NCBI GenBank assembly: GCA_003535195.1
Contig: DOHN01000079.1
Coordinates: forward strand, 1,443 to 7,372
Direction: 5' to 3'
Origin: Ruminiclostridium sp.
GTDB taxonomy: Bacteria; Bacillota; Clostridia; DSM-8532
Length of the DNA stretch: 5,930 bases
The number at the start of each line of letters is the position of its first letter. The first letter of the stretch is position 1. The position numbers and the translations under genes are program-made. This document shows positions 1 to 5,930 of this stretch, in pieces. Below the pieces are notes generated by a model. The model did not search any database, had not been told where the DNA came from, and saw only the letters and a list, made by a program, of their open reading frames with translations.

Positions 1-575
1 GGATATTTGTTGAGGAGAATGGCTTCGTCCGGACAAAGGCCTATGACGAGAGCAAACTGAAAGATCCATCGTTGATCATCTATTATCCATTAAAGGTTTT
101 TAATCGCTATCATATTATTTCAAACGGAGACCAGACAGATACTGTATACGATGCGTTAAAATCTGGAGCAGGATTTGAGGCCGGACTCATGACCCGTGAA
201 TTTGAGCCGGACGCCCCTAATTTCACGCCTAGAATTACCGGACTTATAGAGCTTGGCGGCAAAAACGCTTATTCCCTTGCCATACTGAAAAGCCTTGAAG
301 GCTATAATGGAAGCTGTGTACGAAACTTCTTCCATGTAGAAAAGCCGGTACCGGGTATAGGCCATTGCATTCACACCTATGAGAAGGATGGTGAGCCCTT
401 GCCGTCTTTTAAGGGCGAGCCTTATGTAATGCCCATTCCTGAAAGTGCAGGGGAGGCTCTGGCCGCCTATTGGGAACTCTTAAACCCTGAAAACAGAATT
501 TCTCTTCTGGTCAAGACCATTGATATAAAAACAGGAGAAGTGGAGATAAAAATTAAGAATCGACATATAAAGTAA
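1..575 (+). CDS. IMP cyclohydrolase, PurO-like (5' partial)
   Basis: This enzyme closes the ring of FAICAR to give IMP, the last step of de novo purine synthesis, in the cytoplasm. The frame is open from base 3 to the TAA at 573-575, giving 190 visible residues. The TTG at 72 is not the start, because family-like sequence ([15 protein letters not shown], then [10 protein letters not shown]) continues upstream of it to the window edge. Recognisable segments are [24 protein letters not shown] and [16 protein letters not shown], all of which I associate with the archaeal PurO/clostridial IMP cyclohydrolase family (PF07826, NTN-hydrolase-like fold). From memory the clostridial members are around 240 residues, so roughly the first 40-50 residues are missing. 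It is not related to the MGS-like cyclohydrolase domain of bifunctional PurH. The next gene, 20 bases downstream, encodes the enzyme for the preceding step, which strongly supports the call. The end of the gene looks intact. Confidence 0.88.
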   Translation, partial: IFVEENGFVRTKAYDESKLKDPSLIIYYPLKVFNRYHIISNGDQTDTVYDALKSGAGFEAGLMTREFEPDAPNFTPRITGLIELGGKNAYSLAILKSLEGYNGSCVRNFFHVEKPVPGIGHCIHTYEKDGEPLPSFKGEPYVMPIPESAGEALAAYWELLNPENRISLLVKTIDIKTGEVEIKIKNRHIK

Positions 576-580
576 TTTTC

Positions 581-587
581 GGAAGGA
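581..587 (+). promoter_or_regulatory. Ribosome-binding site that decides the AICAR transformylase start
   Basis: GGAAGGA lies here. The first in-frame ATG (587) overlaps the last base of this motif, so it cannot be served by it. The ATG at 596 lies 8 bases after the motif, which is normal spacing, and gives the N-terminus [14 protein letters not shown]. The site follows the upstream stop codon by only 5 bases, as expected for translation within an operon. Confidence 0.7.
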
Positions 588-595
588 TGAATAAA

Positions 596-1765
596 ATGCA
601 AGAGGTATCGATCAAGTACGGATGCAATCCTCATCAGAAACCAGCAAGACTCTATATGAAAAAAGGTGAGCTTCCTGTCACCATTTTAAACGGTGCGCCC
701 AGCTATATTAACTTTGCGGACGCCCTCAATGCCTGGCAGCTGGTGAAGGAGCTGAAAGCTGCAACAGGCCTTCCGGCAGCAACTTCATTTAAGCATGTGA
801 GTCCGGCAGGTGCGGCTGTTGCCAATCCGTTGAGCGACACGCTGAAAAAAGCATACCACGTGGAGAATTTAGTGCTCTCACCGGTTGCCAGCGCCTATGC
901 CCGGGCACGCGGAGCCGACCGCATGTCTTCTTTCGGAGACTTTGTGGCCATCAGCGATAAGGTGGATGTGTCCACGGCAAAGCTTCTTTCCAAAGAGGTT
1001 TCTGACGGAATTATAGCACCTGGTTATGAAGAGGAAGCCATGGAGATACTCAAAAAGAAAAAAAGAGGGAATTATGTCATACTCAAAATGGACCCAGGCT
1101 ATTTCCCCGAAGAGCTTGAAAGTAAAGATATCTATGGTATAACTCTTGAGCAATTAAGAAATAATGCCGTTATAAGCAAGGAAACATTCAAGCAGATTGT
1201 AACAGAATGCAAAGATTTTACGCCGGAGGCCATCCGTGATCTCTTGATCGCAACAATAACCTTAAAATACACCCAGTCCAATTCCATCTGTTTTGCCTAT
1301 GATGGACAGGTGATCGGGGTTGGTGCAGGTCAGCAGTCAAGAATTCACTGCACAAGGCTGGCCGGAGATAAGGCGGATATTTGGATGCTCCGTCAGCATC
1401 CGAAGGTTTTGTCGCTCCGCTTTAAGGCAGGGCTTAAAAATCCCGATATTGACAACGCCATTGATTTATATCTCAGAGATGATATTACCGAAGTGGAACT
1501 GCAGGAATGGGAAACTTTATTTGAGGAAGTTCCCGCAAAACTTACTCGGCGGGAGAAGGAAGAATGGATCCAATCCTTTGACGGTGTAGCGTACTCCTCG
1601 GATGCATTTATTCCGTTTAAGGACAATATTGACAGGGCTGCAAAAAGCAGTGTCAAATATGTCGCTCAGCCGGGCGGTTCGGTCCGGGATGAAGATGTCA
1701 TAAAAGCCTGCAATACCTATGGTATGGCAATGTGCTTTACAAGTTTAAGACTATTTCATCATTAA
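596..1765 (+). CDS. purH: AICAR formyltransferase, stand-alone (PurH C-terminal-type)
   Basis: This protein transfers a formyl group from 10-formyl-tetrahydrofolate to AICAR, giving FAICAR, the step before ring closure to IMP. The 389-residue product is a complete transformylase domain (PF01808 family) from KYGCNPHQ at residues 7-14 to the C-terminal LRLFHH. The catalytic Lys-His pair is visible as K66-H67 in SFKHVSPAG. Other conserved blocks are [35 protein letters not shown] (from residue 225), [20 protein letters not shown] and [15 protein letters not shown]. The N-terminal MGS-like cyclohydrolase domain of classic PurH is absent. That activity is supplied by the adjacent upstream gene, so the two form a functional pair and very likely an operon. 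The sequence resembles the transformylase part of animal ATIC more than that of E. coli PurH, as far as I can align from memory. ATG 596 is preferred over ATG 587 because of ribosome-binding-site spacing. No frameshift or missing key residue is seen. Confidence 0.95.
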   Translation: MQEVSIKYGCNPHQKPARLYMKKGELPVTILNGAPSYINFADALNAWQLVKELKAATGLPAATSFKHVSPAGAAVANPLSDTLKKAYHVENLVLSPVASAYARARGADRMSSFGDFVAISDKVDVSTAKLLSKEVSDGIIAPGYEEEAMEILKKKKRGNYVILKMDPGYFPEELESKDIYGITLEQLRNNAVISKETFKQIVTECKDFTPEAIRDLLIATITLKYTQSNSICFAYDGQVIGVGAGQQSRIHCTRLAGDKADIWMLRQHPKVLSLRFKAGLKNPDIDNAIDLYLRDDITEVELQEWETLFEEVPAKLTRREKEEWIQSFDGVAYSSDAFIPFKDNIDRAAKSSVKYVAQPGGSVRDEDVIKACNTYGMAMCFTSLRLFHH

Positions 1766-1840
1766 CAAACATCGGTTATCAGAAAGGATAAATAAAAGTC
1801 TGAAATTTTGCGGACTTTTACTGAAGGTTCTGAAAATACA

Positions 1841-3106
1841 ATGCTGGAAAATACTCTGTGGATGCTGTTTTTTATGGCTTTAACGGCTTATTTGGGTACA
1901 CTGGTTATAAAAAAACAGCCCAAAAGAATTTGGCTTATTTTGATGATTGAACTGGCTCTGATCTGCCGGTATGCTGTTATTTTCGTCATGTATTCGAGCG
2001 GTACCGAAGCCTCGGGAACCGACGGACTTATTTATCACCAGATTGCCAAGGAGATTGCGCAGCAGTTAAAGACGGGAACACCACTCTGGCGTGTTGAGTA
2101 TAAATATACCTGGTACACCGTGCTGGTTGGAATACAATATGCGCTGTTTGGTGTTAACCGCTATGTTGCCTCGTTTTTGAACGCTTTTTTGGCCATTTTT
2201 TCAGGTTATTTGCTGACAGGAATAGCGCTGAATTTGAAATACAGCTTCAAAAAGTCCTTTACTATCGGTCTTGCCTATGTATTCATGCCCAGCATGATGG
2301 TTTGGACCACCGATACGCGCAAGGAATCCCTGATATTCTTTATAGCCATTCTCATATGGTATTTGGTGCTGAAAGTGATGCAGGAGCGTGAATGGCCCAA
2401 ATACCGGCAGATGGTATATATTGCCTCCATTTGCTTTCTTCTTTGGGTGAGTACTATGCTCCGGATTTATATGCTCTTTACCATTGGAGGAGGAATATTG
2501 GTTGGTCTCTTTTTTAATTATTTAAAGACCAAAAGAAGGTTCACCCTGGTTTTTGCGGCAGTGATTTTTGCCGCCTGCCTATTGGTGACCTTTAATACCG
2601 TACTCCTAAATATGAGGGACTATCACGCTCTGCCGATGGACCGCAGCCAGGGCGGGGATGAGGACATTGATGCGGAGATCACCTCCATTATTGATATCAT
2701 CCAGCAAAGAAATATACCGAAGTCGGTCAATGGCTTTTTAACGGAACCCCATATCGACAATGTCGCCAATATTACAGATATTGCAGGGAATTATTTTTTG
2801 GTGACCCTGGTTCGTATTGAAATGGTATTCTGGTATGGCTGTATGATTTTGGCCCTTTTTGGATTTCTGGATTCTTTTCTGAAATGGAAGCCGTATCTGC
2901 TGGGCACGATGGCCTATATTATTTCGTATAGTCTTGTAAATGCGTTGATTAGTGAGAGCGTGGCGGATACCTATTACCGGTATCGTGCCGCTATAGTGGC
3001 TCCGGTTCTGCTTTTTGCAGATCCTTACCCATTTATCAACAACCTCAAGGAAATCGTACTGGGAGAATATGGTAATGGCATTTCTGCGCCGCGGATAAAA
3101 GGCTGA
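1841..3106 (+). CDS. Polytopic membrane protein, GT-C glycosyltransferase/polymerase-like
   Basis: The specific function is not recognised. From ATG 1841 the product has 421 residues and about ten hydrophobic segments, the first beginning at residue 6. The layout recalls GT-C enzymes (PMT/GT39-like) or Wzy-like polymerases, which use lipid-linked sugars outside the membrane. The first outer loop holds an acidic residue in SGTDGLIYHQIA (D61), followed by WYTVLVGIQYALFGVN. Next come MPSMMVWTTDTRKESLIFF (R160-K161-E162) and TMLRIYM (R208), then a hydrophilic loop with the acidic stretch GGDEDIDAEI. A last helix is preceded by YYRYRAA. The reading frame can extend upstream to TTG 1808, but those extra residues are not membrane-like and TTG 1808 has no well-placed ribosome-binding site. 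ATG 1841 itself has only GAAGG, 13 bases upstream. The gene ends 26 bases before the DUF2207 gene and is probably co-transcribed with it. Alternatives are a non-enzymatic membrane protein or a polysaccharide polymerase; the GT-C assignment rests on topology and scattered motifs only. Confidence 0.6.
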   Translation: MLENTLWMLFFMALTAYLGTLVIKKQPKRIWLILMIELALICRYAVIFVMYSSGTEASGTDGLIYHQIAKEIAQQLKTGTPLWRVEYKYTWYTVLVGIQYALFGVNRYVASFLNAFLAIFSGYLLTGIALNLKYSFKKSFTIGLAYVFMPSMMVWTTDTRKESLIFFIAILIWYLVLKVMQEREWPKYRQMVYIASICFLLWVSTMLRIYMLFTIGGGILVGLFFNYLKTKRRFTLVFAAVIFAACLLVTFNTVLLNMRDYHALPMDRSQGGDEDIDAEITSIIDIIQQRNIPKSVNGFLTEPHIDNVANITDIAGNYFLVTLVRIEMVFWYGCMILALFGFLDSFLKWKPYLLGTMAYIISYSLVNALISESVADTYYRYRAAIVAPVLLFADPYPFINNLKEIVLGEYGNGISAPRIKG

Positions 3107-3116
3107 GGTTGATGGA

Positions 3117-3123
3117 AAGGGGG
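3117..3123 (+). promoter_or_regulatory. Ribosome-binding site of the DUF2207 gene
   Basis: AAGGGGG lies 9 bases before ATG 3133. The upstream in-frame starts TTG 3109 and ATG 3112 have only GAGG at 3105-3108, which is too close to either. ATG 3133 also places the signal peptide at the very N-terminus, so it is the favoured start. Confidence 0.65.
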
Positions 3124-3132
3124 AAGCGGAAA

Positions 3133-4923
3133 ATGGGAAAAACAGCAAAAATAATTTCCTTATTTCTTTTGATAGGCCTGATGCTTTTGTCTGGGTTTTT
3201 GGCTTTTGCGGATTCCAGTATGAACAATACCATATCCAGCTATGATATTAATGTCCGCATTAATTCTGACGGCAGCCTGGATATTACAGACAAGGTTAAT
3301 TTCACTTCCCTTGGCAGCTATAATAATACCATGCTTTTAATCGATAATCAGGAGAATGAAGAAATTGAAATCAAAAACGTCTATATGCTCCAGAAGGATG
3401 GCTATATAGAATGTGAAAGGTTTGCAGAAGGTGAATGGACCGCCAATGTTTTTTCCGGATCCTATAGTGTTATTCAGGAAACCGGAAATATCAAGCTGAA
3501 GGTCTATGGCACTTTCAGCAAGCGTTATGGATCCATTGTAGTCCAGTATAAAGTCAAGAATGCCATAAAGCGTTATAAGGATGTGGCCGAATATAGAAGA
3601 ACCCATGTTTTTAAGAATTGGGGAAGCCGCATATCAAATATTAACATTTCTGTTTATCTTCCGTCATATACTGATCCCGCTTTAATCAGGCCTTATTTGC
3701 ACGGGGTCCTGGTCGGGAAAAAGAATACTGAGAGCCGGCGTGTCGTTCATTTTAATATTCCTGACACCGTTCCGGGAGAATATATTGAAGCCGGTATTAT
3801 CTTTCCGCAGGATTTGGTATATAAAGCGGAGTATAAGGAGCGAAAAGATCATCTGGAGCAGATTCTCAGAGAAGAAGCCGAGTACAGTGAAAGTGATAAG
3901 GAAGAGCTGTTAAGAGCCAGGGAAAATGCTGCAAAAGAGGCGGGGAGAAGGGCATGGGCAGAAAAAATGACACAGCGGGCAAGGGCAATTGCTGCGAGTA
4001 TGTCTATTTTAGCTTCTCTTTTGGGCATTTATACCATTTGGAGAATATATAAGAAACTGCATCAATTAAAAAAGACCCCCGTTCCTCTAAATTTTAATGG
4101 GATAGAGCACTTGAGTCCCGCTGAGGTGCGCCTGGTTATTTCAAACAGTAAAATTGGTGCCAGAGCTGTTCTGGGAAATTTATTCTGCCTGGCTTCACGG
4201 GGTTATTTGATCCCCCGAGTCATAGAGCAGGAAAGCGGCCGGCCTGTTATAGTCCTTGACCGAAGCGGGCAGCTGAATGACGAAAGCCTGTCCCAGTCGG
4301 ATCTGTATTTATTGGATGTGGTCATGAGATATACTGATGAAGAAGGGCACTTTAATCCCTCATATTTGCTGAAAAAGACAGAGCAGAAGTCCAGCGGGAA
4401 AGATATTAAGGAGAGCTTTCATAAATGGGAGCAGTTGGTTACCCGGGCCTATTTTGAGAAAAATGCGCTGGATACGGGATTGCTCTTCTACCGTAATACA
4501 GGGTTGATTTATGGAGCCATATTATTTTTATTTGGCTGCATTGTTCCTGTCTCCTTATCCATCTGGTCCGGTTATTCCATGCTGATTGTCGGCCTCACGC
4601 TGTTTTTGTATACCTTGAGAATAAGAAGGCATACGGATTATGGCATATCCAAATACCGCTTATGGAAGGAAATGAAGAAGCGCCTTTTAAAGCGGCAAAT
4701 AGCATTGGATGGACTGCCCCAATGGATGACCCGGCCCTTCTCTTTCCTGGGTTATAGCTTGGCTCTTGGCACAGAAACGGAGCTTGTGCTATTTGAAGCC
4801 GCCTTAAAAAATGAAAAAATAGATTTTCAGCCCTGCCATGGGACTGAAAGTCTTGGACGCTGCGTTAAAGAAACGCTTTCAGTGCTTGACAGAGCACTCT
4901 CCTCAGTTAGGGACATTCTTTGA
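3133..4923 (+). CDS. DUF2207 domain membrane protein
   Basis: This 596-residue protein belongs to the DUF2207 family (PF09972, YciQ-like), whose function is unknown. Residues 1-26 form a signal peptide: MGKTAK, a hydrophobic core, then a likely cut after AFA. An extracytoplasmic beta-rich domain follows, beginning ISSYDINVRINSDGSLDITD and including YGSIVVQYKVKNAIKRYKD. Residues about 233-284 are highly charged and probably helical. A membrane helix spans about 285-303. The family's cytoplasmic hallmark follows at 327-359 (LSPAEVRLVISN, then CLASRGYL). Two more helices lie at about 457-477 and 480-495, with a cytoplasmic tail containing PFSFLGYSLALGTE. The expected topology is an outside sensor-like domain joined to inside domains. 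ATG 3133 was chosen for its ribosome-binding site and the signal peptide. The gene sits 26 bases after the polytopic membrane protein, suggesting joint expression and a shared envelope role, which is inference. Length and domain order look complete. Confidence 0.85.
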   Translation: MGKTAKIISLFLLIGLMLLSGFLAFADSSMNNTISSYDINVRINSDGSLDITDKVNFTSLGSYNNTMLLIDNQENEEIEIKNVYMLQKDGYIECERFAEGEWTANVFSGSYSVIQETGNIKLKVYGTFSKRYGSIVVQYKVKNAIKRYKDVAEYRRTHVFKNWGSRISNINISVYLPSYTDPALIRPYLHGVLVGKKNTESRRVVHFNIPDTVPGEYIEAGIIFPQDLVYKAEYKERKDHLEQILREEAEYSESDKEELLRARENAAKEAGRRAWAEKMTQRARAIAASMSILASLLGIYTIWRIYKKLHQLKKTPVPLNFNGIEHLSPAEVRLVISNSKIGARAVLGNLFCLASRGYLIPRVIEQESGRPVIVLDRSGQLNDESLSQSDLYLLDVVMRYTDEEGHFNPSYLLKKTEQKSSGKDIKESFHKWEQLVTRAYFEKNALDTGLLFYRNTGLIYGAILFLFGCIVPVSLSIWSGYSMLIVGLTLFLYTLRIRRHTDYGISKYRLWKEMKKRLLKRQIALDGLPQWMTRPFSFLGYSLALGTETELVLFEAALKNEKIDFQPCHGTESLGRCVKETLSVLDRALSSVRDIL

Positions 4924-5165
4924 ATCTTTAGCCCATTTTAGAATGGTGAAAAATTTTTGTGATGGAATATCAATAAGGAAACATTTCAAAAAATTCTACA
5001 TAAAAAGGCCGTATACTAGGTTATCGTGACATAGCGCTGTAATGATGATAATACGTAAGACAGCTGATCTCAAATAAGCATTCTATGAAATTTTTAACAA
5101 AAAACTGGATAAAATACGCCTGAAGTGCAAAGAATGATACAGCATATAATTCAGGATGGGATGGT
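4924..5165. other. Intergenic region before the germination gene
   Basis: This 242-base, AT-rich gap is the longest non-coding stretch in the window and the natural place for the promoter of the downstream gene. No convincing two-part promoter was found. TATACTA at 5012-5018 resembles a -10 box (one base from CATACTA, the pattern I recall for forespore sigma factors), but no -35 match lies 16-18 bases upstream. TATAAT at 5145-5150 is too close to the start codon. A 5-bp inverted repeat at 4933-4946 (CCATT/AATGG, loop of 4) is followed by AAAAATTTTT at 4949-4958. It is too weak to call a terminator. No small gene with a ribosome-binding site was seen. Confidence 0.5.
5153..5160 (+). promoter_or_regulatory. 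Ribosome-binding site of the GerA-like gene
   Basis: AGGATGGG lies here. Its AGGA core is 9 bases before the in-frame GTG at 5166 but 18 bases before ATG 5175. The spacing therefore favours the GTG start, although ATG 5175 with a weak GGTG motif cannot be excluded. Confidence 0.5.
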
Positions 5166-5930
5166 GTGACCTTTATGTTAAAAGGTTTAAAAGGTCTGTT
5201 TATTTATGAGAAGCCTTCAAAAAGCGACTTTGAGTTTGCAGAGGATCCAAGCGAATCTGCGGCCTGGAATCAATATAGAAATAAAGAAAAAAATCGGACC
5301 CAACAACAAAATGATCAGAGTGTAAATGCCGATCAAAGGCAGGCAGAAGTTCAAAACAAGCTGCTTCAAATTTTAAAGGGGAGTCAGGAGCAGCAGAGCA
5401 CAACTGAACCCAAAGAAAATGAAAAATCCTGCAATAACAGCCAAGAAAAAGAAATGGACAGCGCTGCCGGCGGCCAGGCAGATGAAAATATGGAAGAGCC
5501 GGAGAAGAACGGCAATAAGAAAGATGATACTACCGATAGCGGCGCAGAAACCGGTGAGAGTCAGAAACAAAATGATGAAAAACAAGGGAATGCCGATCCA
5601 ATAGAAAAAAAGCAAAAAGATGGAAAAAATCTTAAACAAGATCAACAAAATCAAGAAAAAAGGTTAAATAAGCGGCCTATTTCTCCGTTGCCTCTGGAAA
5701 GATTAATAAAAAATAAGAAGCCTTCCGCTAAACAGGAGGAAGATGGCAGCCAGGGGCAGAAGGCTGAGAAAAGGAGTAAGCATCAGCCGTCCGAAAAAAA
5801 GAAGGATGCTCAAAAAGATAAAAGTAAAAGAGGTAATAAAAATAACGCGGAGTCCGGTTCAGAGTGTAAGGAACTGGTATATGTCAGCCCTAACATTCAG
5901 GAAAATATTGAATTCCTGAAATTTAGGTTT
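5166..5930 (+). CDS. Probable GerA-family spore germination protein, long hydrophilic N-terminus (3' partial)
   Basis: The frame runs to the window edge without a stop, giving 255 residues from GTG 5166 or 252 from ATG 5175 (numbering below uses ATG 5175). It begins MLKGLKGLFIYEKPSKSDFEF. Residues 35-235 then contain no Phe, Trp or Tyr and are dominated by Lys, Glu, Gln, Asn, Asp, Gly and Ser, which implies disorder. Two short apolar patches interrupt this: about 57-67 (AEVQNKLLQIL) and 168-178 (PISPLPLERLI). The last visible part, ELVYVSPNIQENIEFLKFRF, resembles the block that opens the GerA domain (PF03323). Subunits of that family form nutrient-responsive receptors in the spore inner membrane, normally with B and C subunits encoded next door. 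From memory, some GerA proteins such as B. cereus GerIA also carry hydrophilic N-terminal extensions. The family call rests on about 20 residues plus the domain layout. A different spore or envelope protein with a disordered N-terminus remains possible. Confidence 0.62.
   Translation, partial: MTFMLKGLKGLFIYEKPSKSDFEFAEDPSESAAWNQYRNKEKNRTQQQNDQSVNADQRQAEVQNKLLQILKGSQEQQSTTEPKENEKSCNNSQEKEMDSAAGGQADENMEEPEKNGNKKDDTTDSGAETGESQKQNDEKQGNADPIEKKQKDGKNLKQDQQNQEKRLNKRPISPLPLERLIKNKKPSAKQEEDGSQGQKAEKRSKHQPSEKKKDAQKDKSKRGNKNNAESGSECKELVYVSPNIQENIEFLKFRF

Noticed and set aside
72..575. IMP cyclohydrolase starting at TTG 72
   Set aside because: The same frame is open to base 3 and the upstream residues fit the family, so the gene is cut by the window edge and does not start at 72.
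878..1153. Minus-strand frame inside the AICAR transformylase gene
   Set aside because: It lies opposite highly conserved enzyme sequence, has no recognisable protein features and is a shadow of the real gene.
4933..4958. Rho-independent terminator after the DUF2207 gene
   Set aside because: The stem is only 5 bp with little GC, and the T-run is short and separated from it by an A-run.
4838..5029. 63-codon frame overlapping the end of the DUF2207 gene, including a 28-residue basic peptide from ATG 4943
   Set aside because: No ribosome-binding site precedes either possible start, most of the frame lies inside a well-supported gene in another frame, and the peptide resembles nothing I know.
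5145..5150. Perfect TATAAT as a promoter for the germination gene
   Set aside because: Transcription would start near 5157, after the start of the ribosome-binding site, and nothing resembling TTGACA lies 16-18 bases upstream.
5373..5654. Minus-strand frame encoding a very hydrophobic, apparently membrane-spanning peptide
   Set aside because: It is the antisense of the Lys/Glu/Gln-rich plus-strand region: AAA, GAA and CAA codons read backwards give Phe- and Leu-type codons. The plus-strand frame is open for over 750 bases with a ribosome-binding site.
5280..5860. Internal tandem repeats in the hydrophilic region of the last gene
   Set aside because: The composition is strongly biased, but I could find no unit repeated with constant length or spacing. 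It is low complexity rather than a repeat array.

Overview
The window most likely comes from an anaerobic, endospore-forming Firmicute of the class Clostridia, with moderate GC content judged by eye. Three things support this. A PurO-like IMP cyclohydrolase sits directly beside a stand-alone AICAR transformylase, an arrangement I associate with clostridia. The last gene looks like the start of a GerA-family spore germinant receptor subunit. The ribosome-binding sites are purine-rich and Gram-positive in style. Genus cannot be fixed from the sequence.

All five genes read on the + strand. (1) Positions 1-575 hold the 3' part of an IMP cyclohydrolase gene whose start lies left of the window. (2) Positions 596-1765 hold a complete AICAR formyltransferase. 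Together these two enzymes carry out the last two steps of de novo purine synthesis (AICAR to FAICAR to IMP), a job done in most bacteria by one fused PurH protein. (3) Positions 1841-3106 encode a polytopic membrane protein with a GT-C glycosyltransferase/polymerase-like layout. (4) Positions 3133-4923 encode a secreted-then-membrane-anchored DUF2207 protein, 26 bases after gene 3 and probably co-transcribed with it. (5) After a 242-base gap, a gene open to the right edge begins at about 5166. Its visible part is a very long, charged, aromatic-free hydrophilic region that ends exactly where GerA-family homology appears to begin.

The two purine genes form one functional pair. Genes 3 and 4 look like a cell-envelope pair of unknown role. 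Gene 5 would act in the spore inner membrane. No RNA gene, CRISPR array, insertion sequence or attachment site was recognised. No strong rho-independent terminator was seen between any of the genes. Start codons for genes 2, 3, 4 and 5 were chosen from Shine-Dalgarno spacing and differ from the longest possible reading frames.
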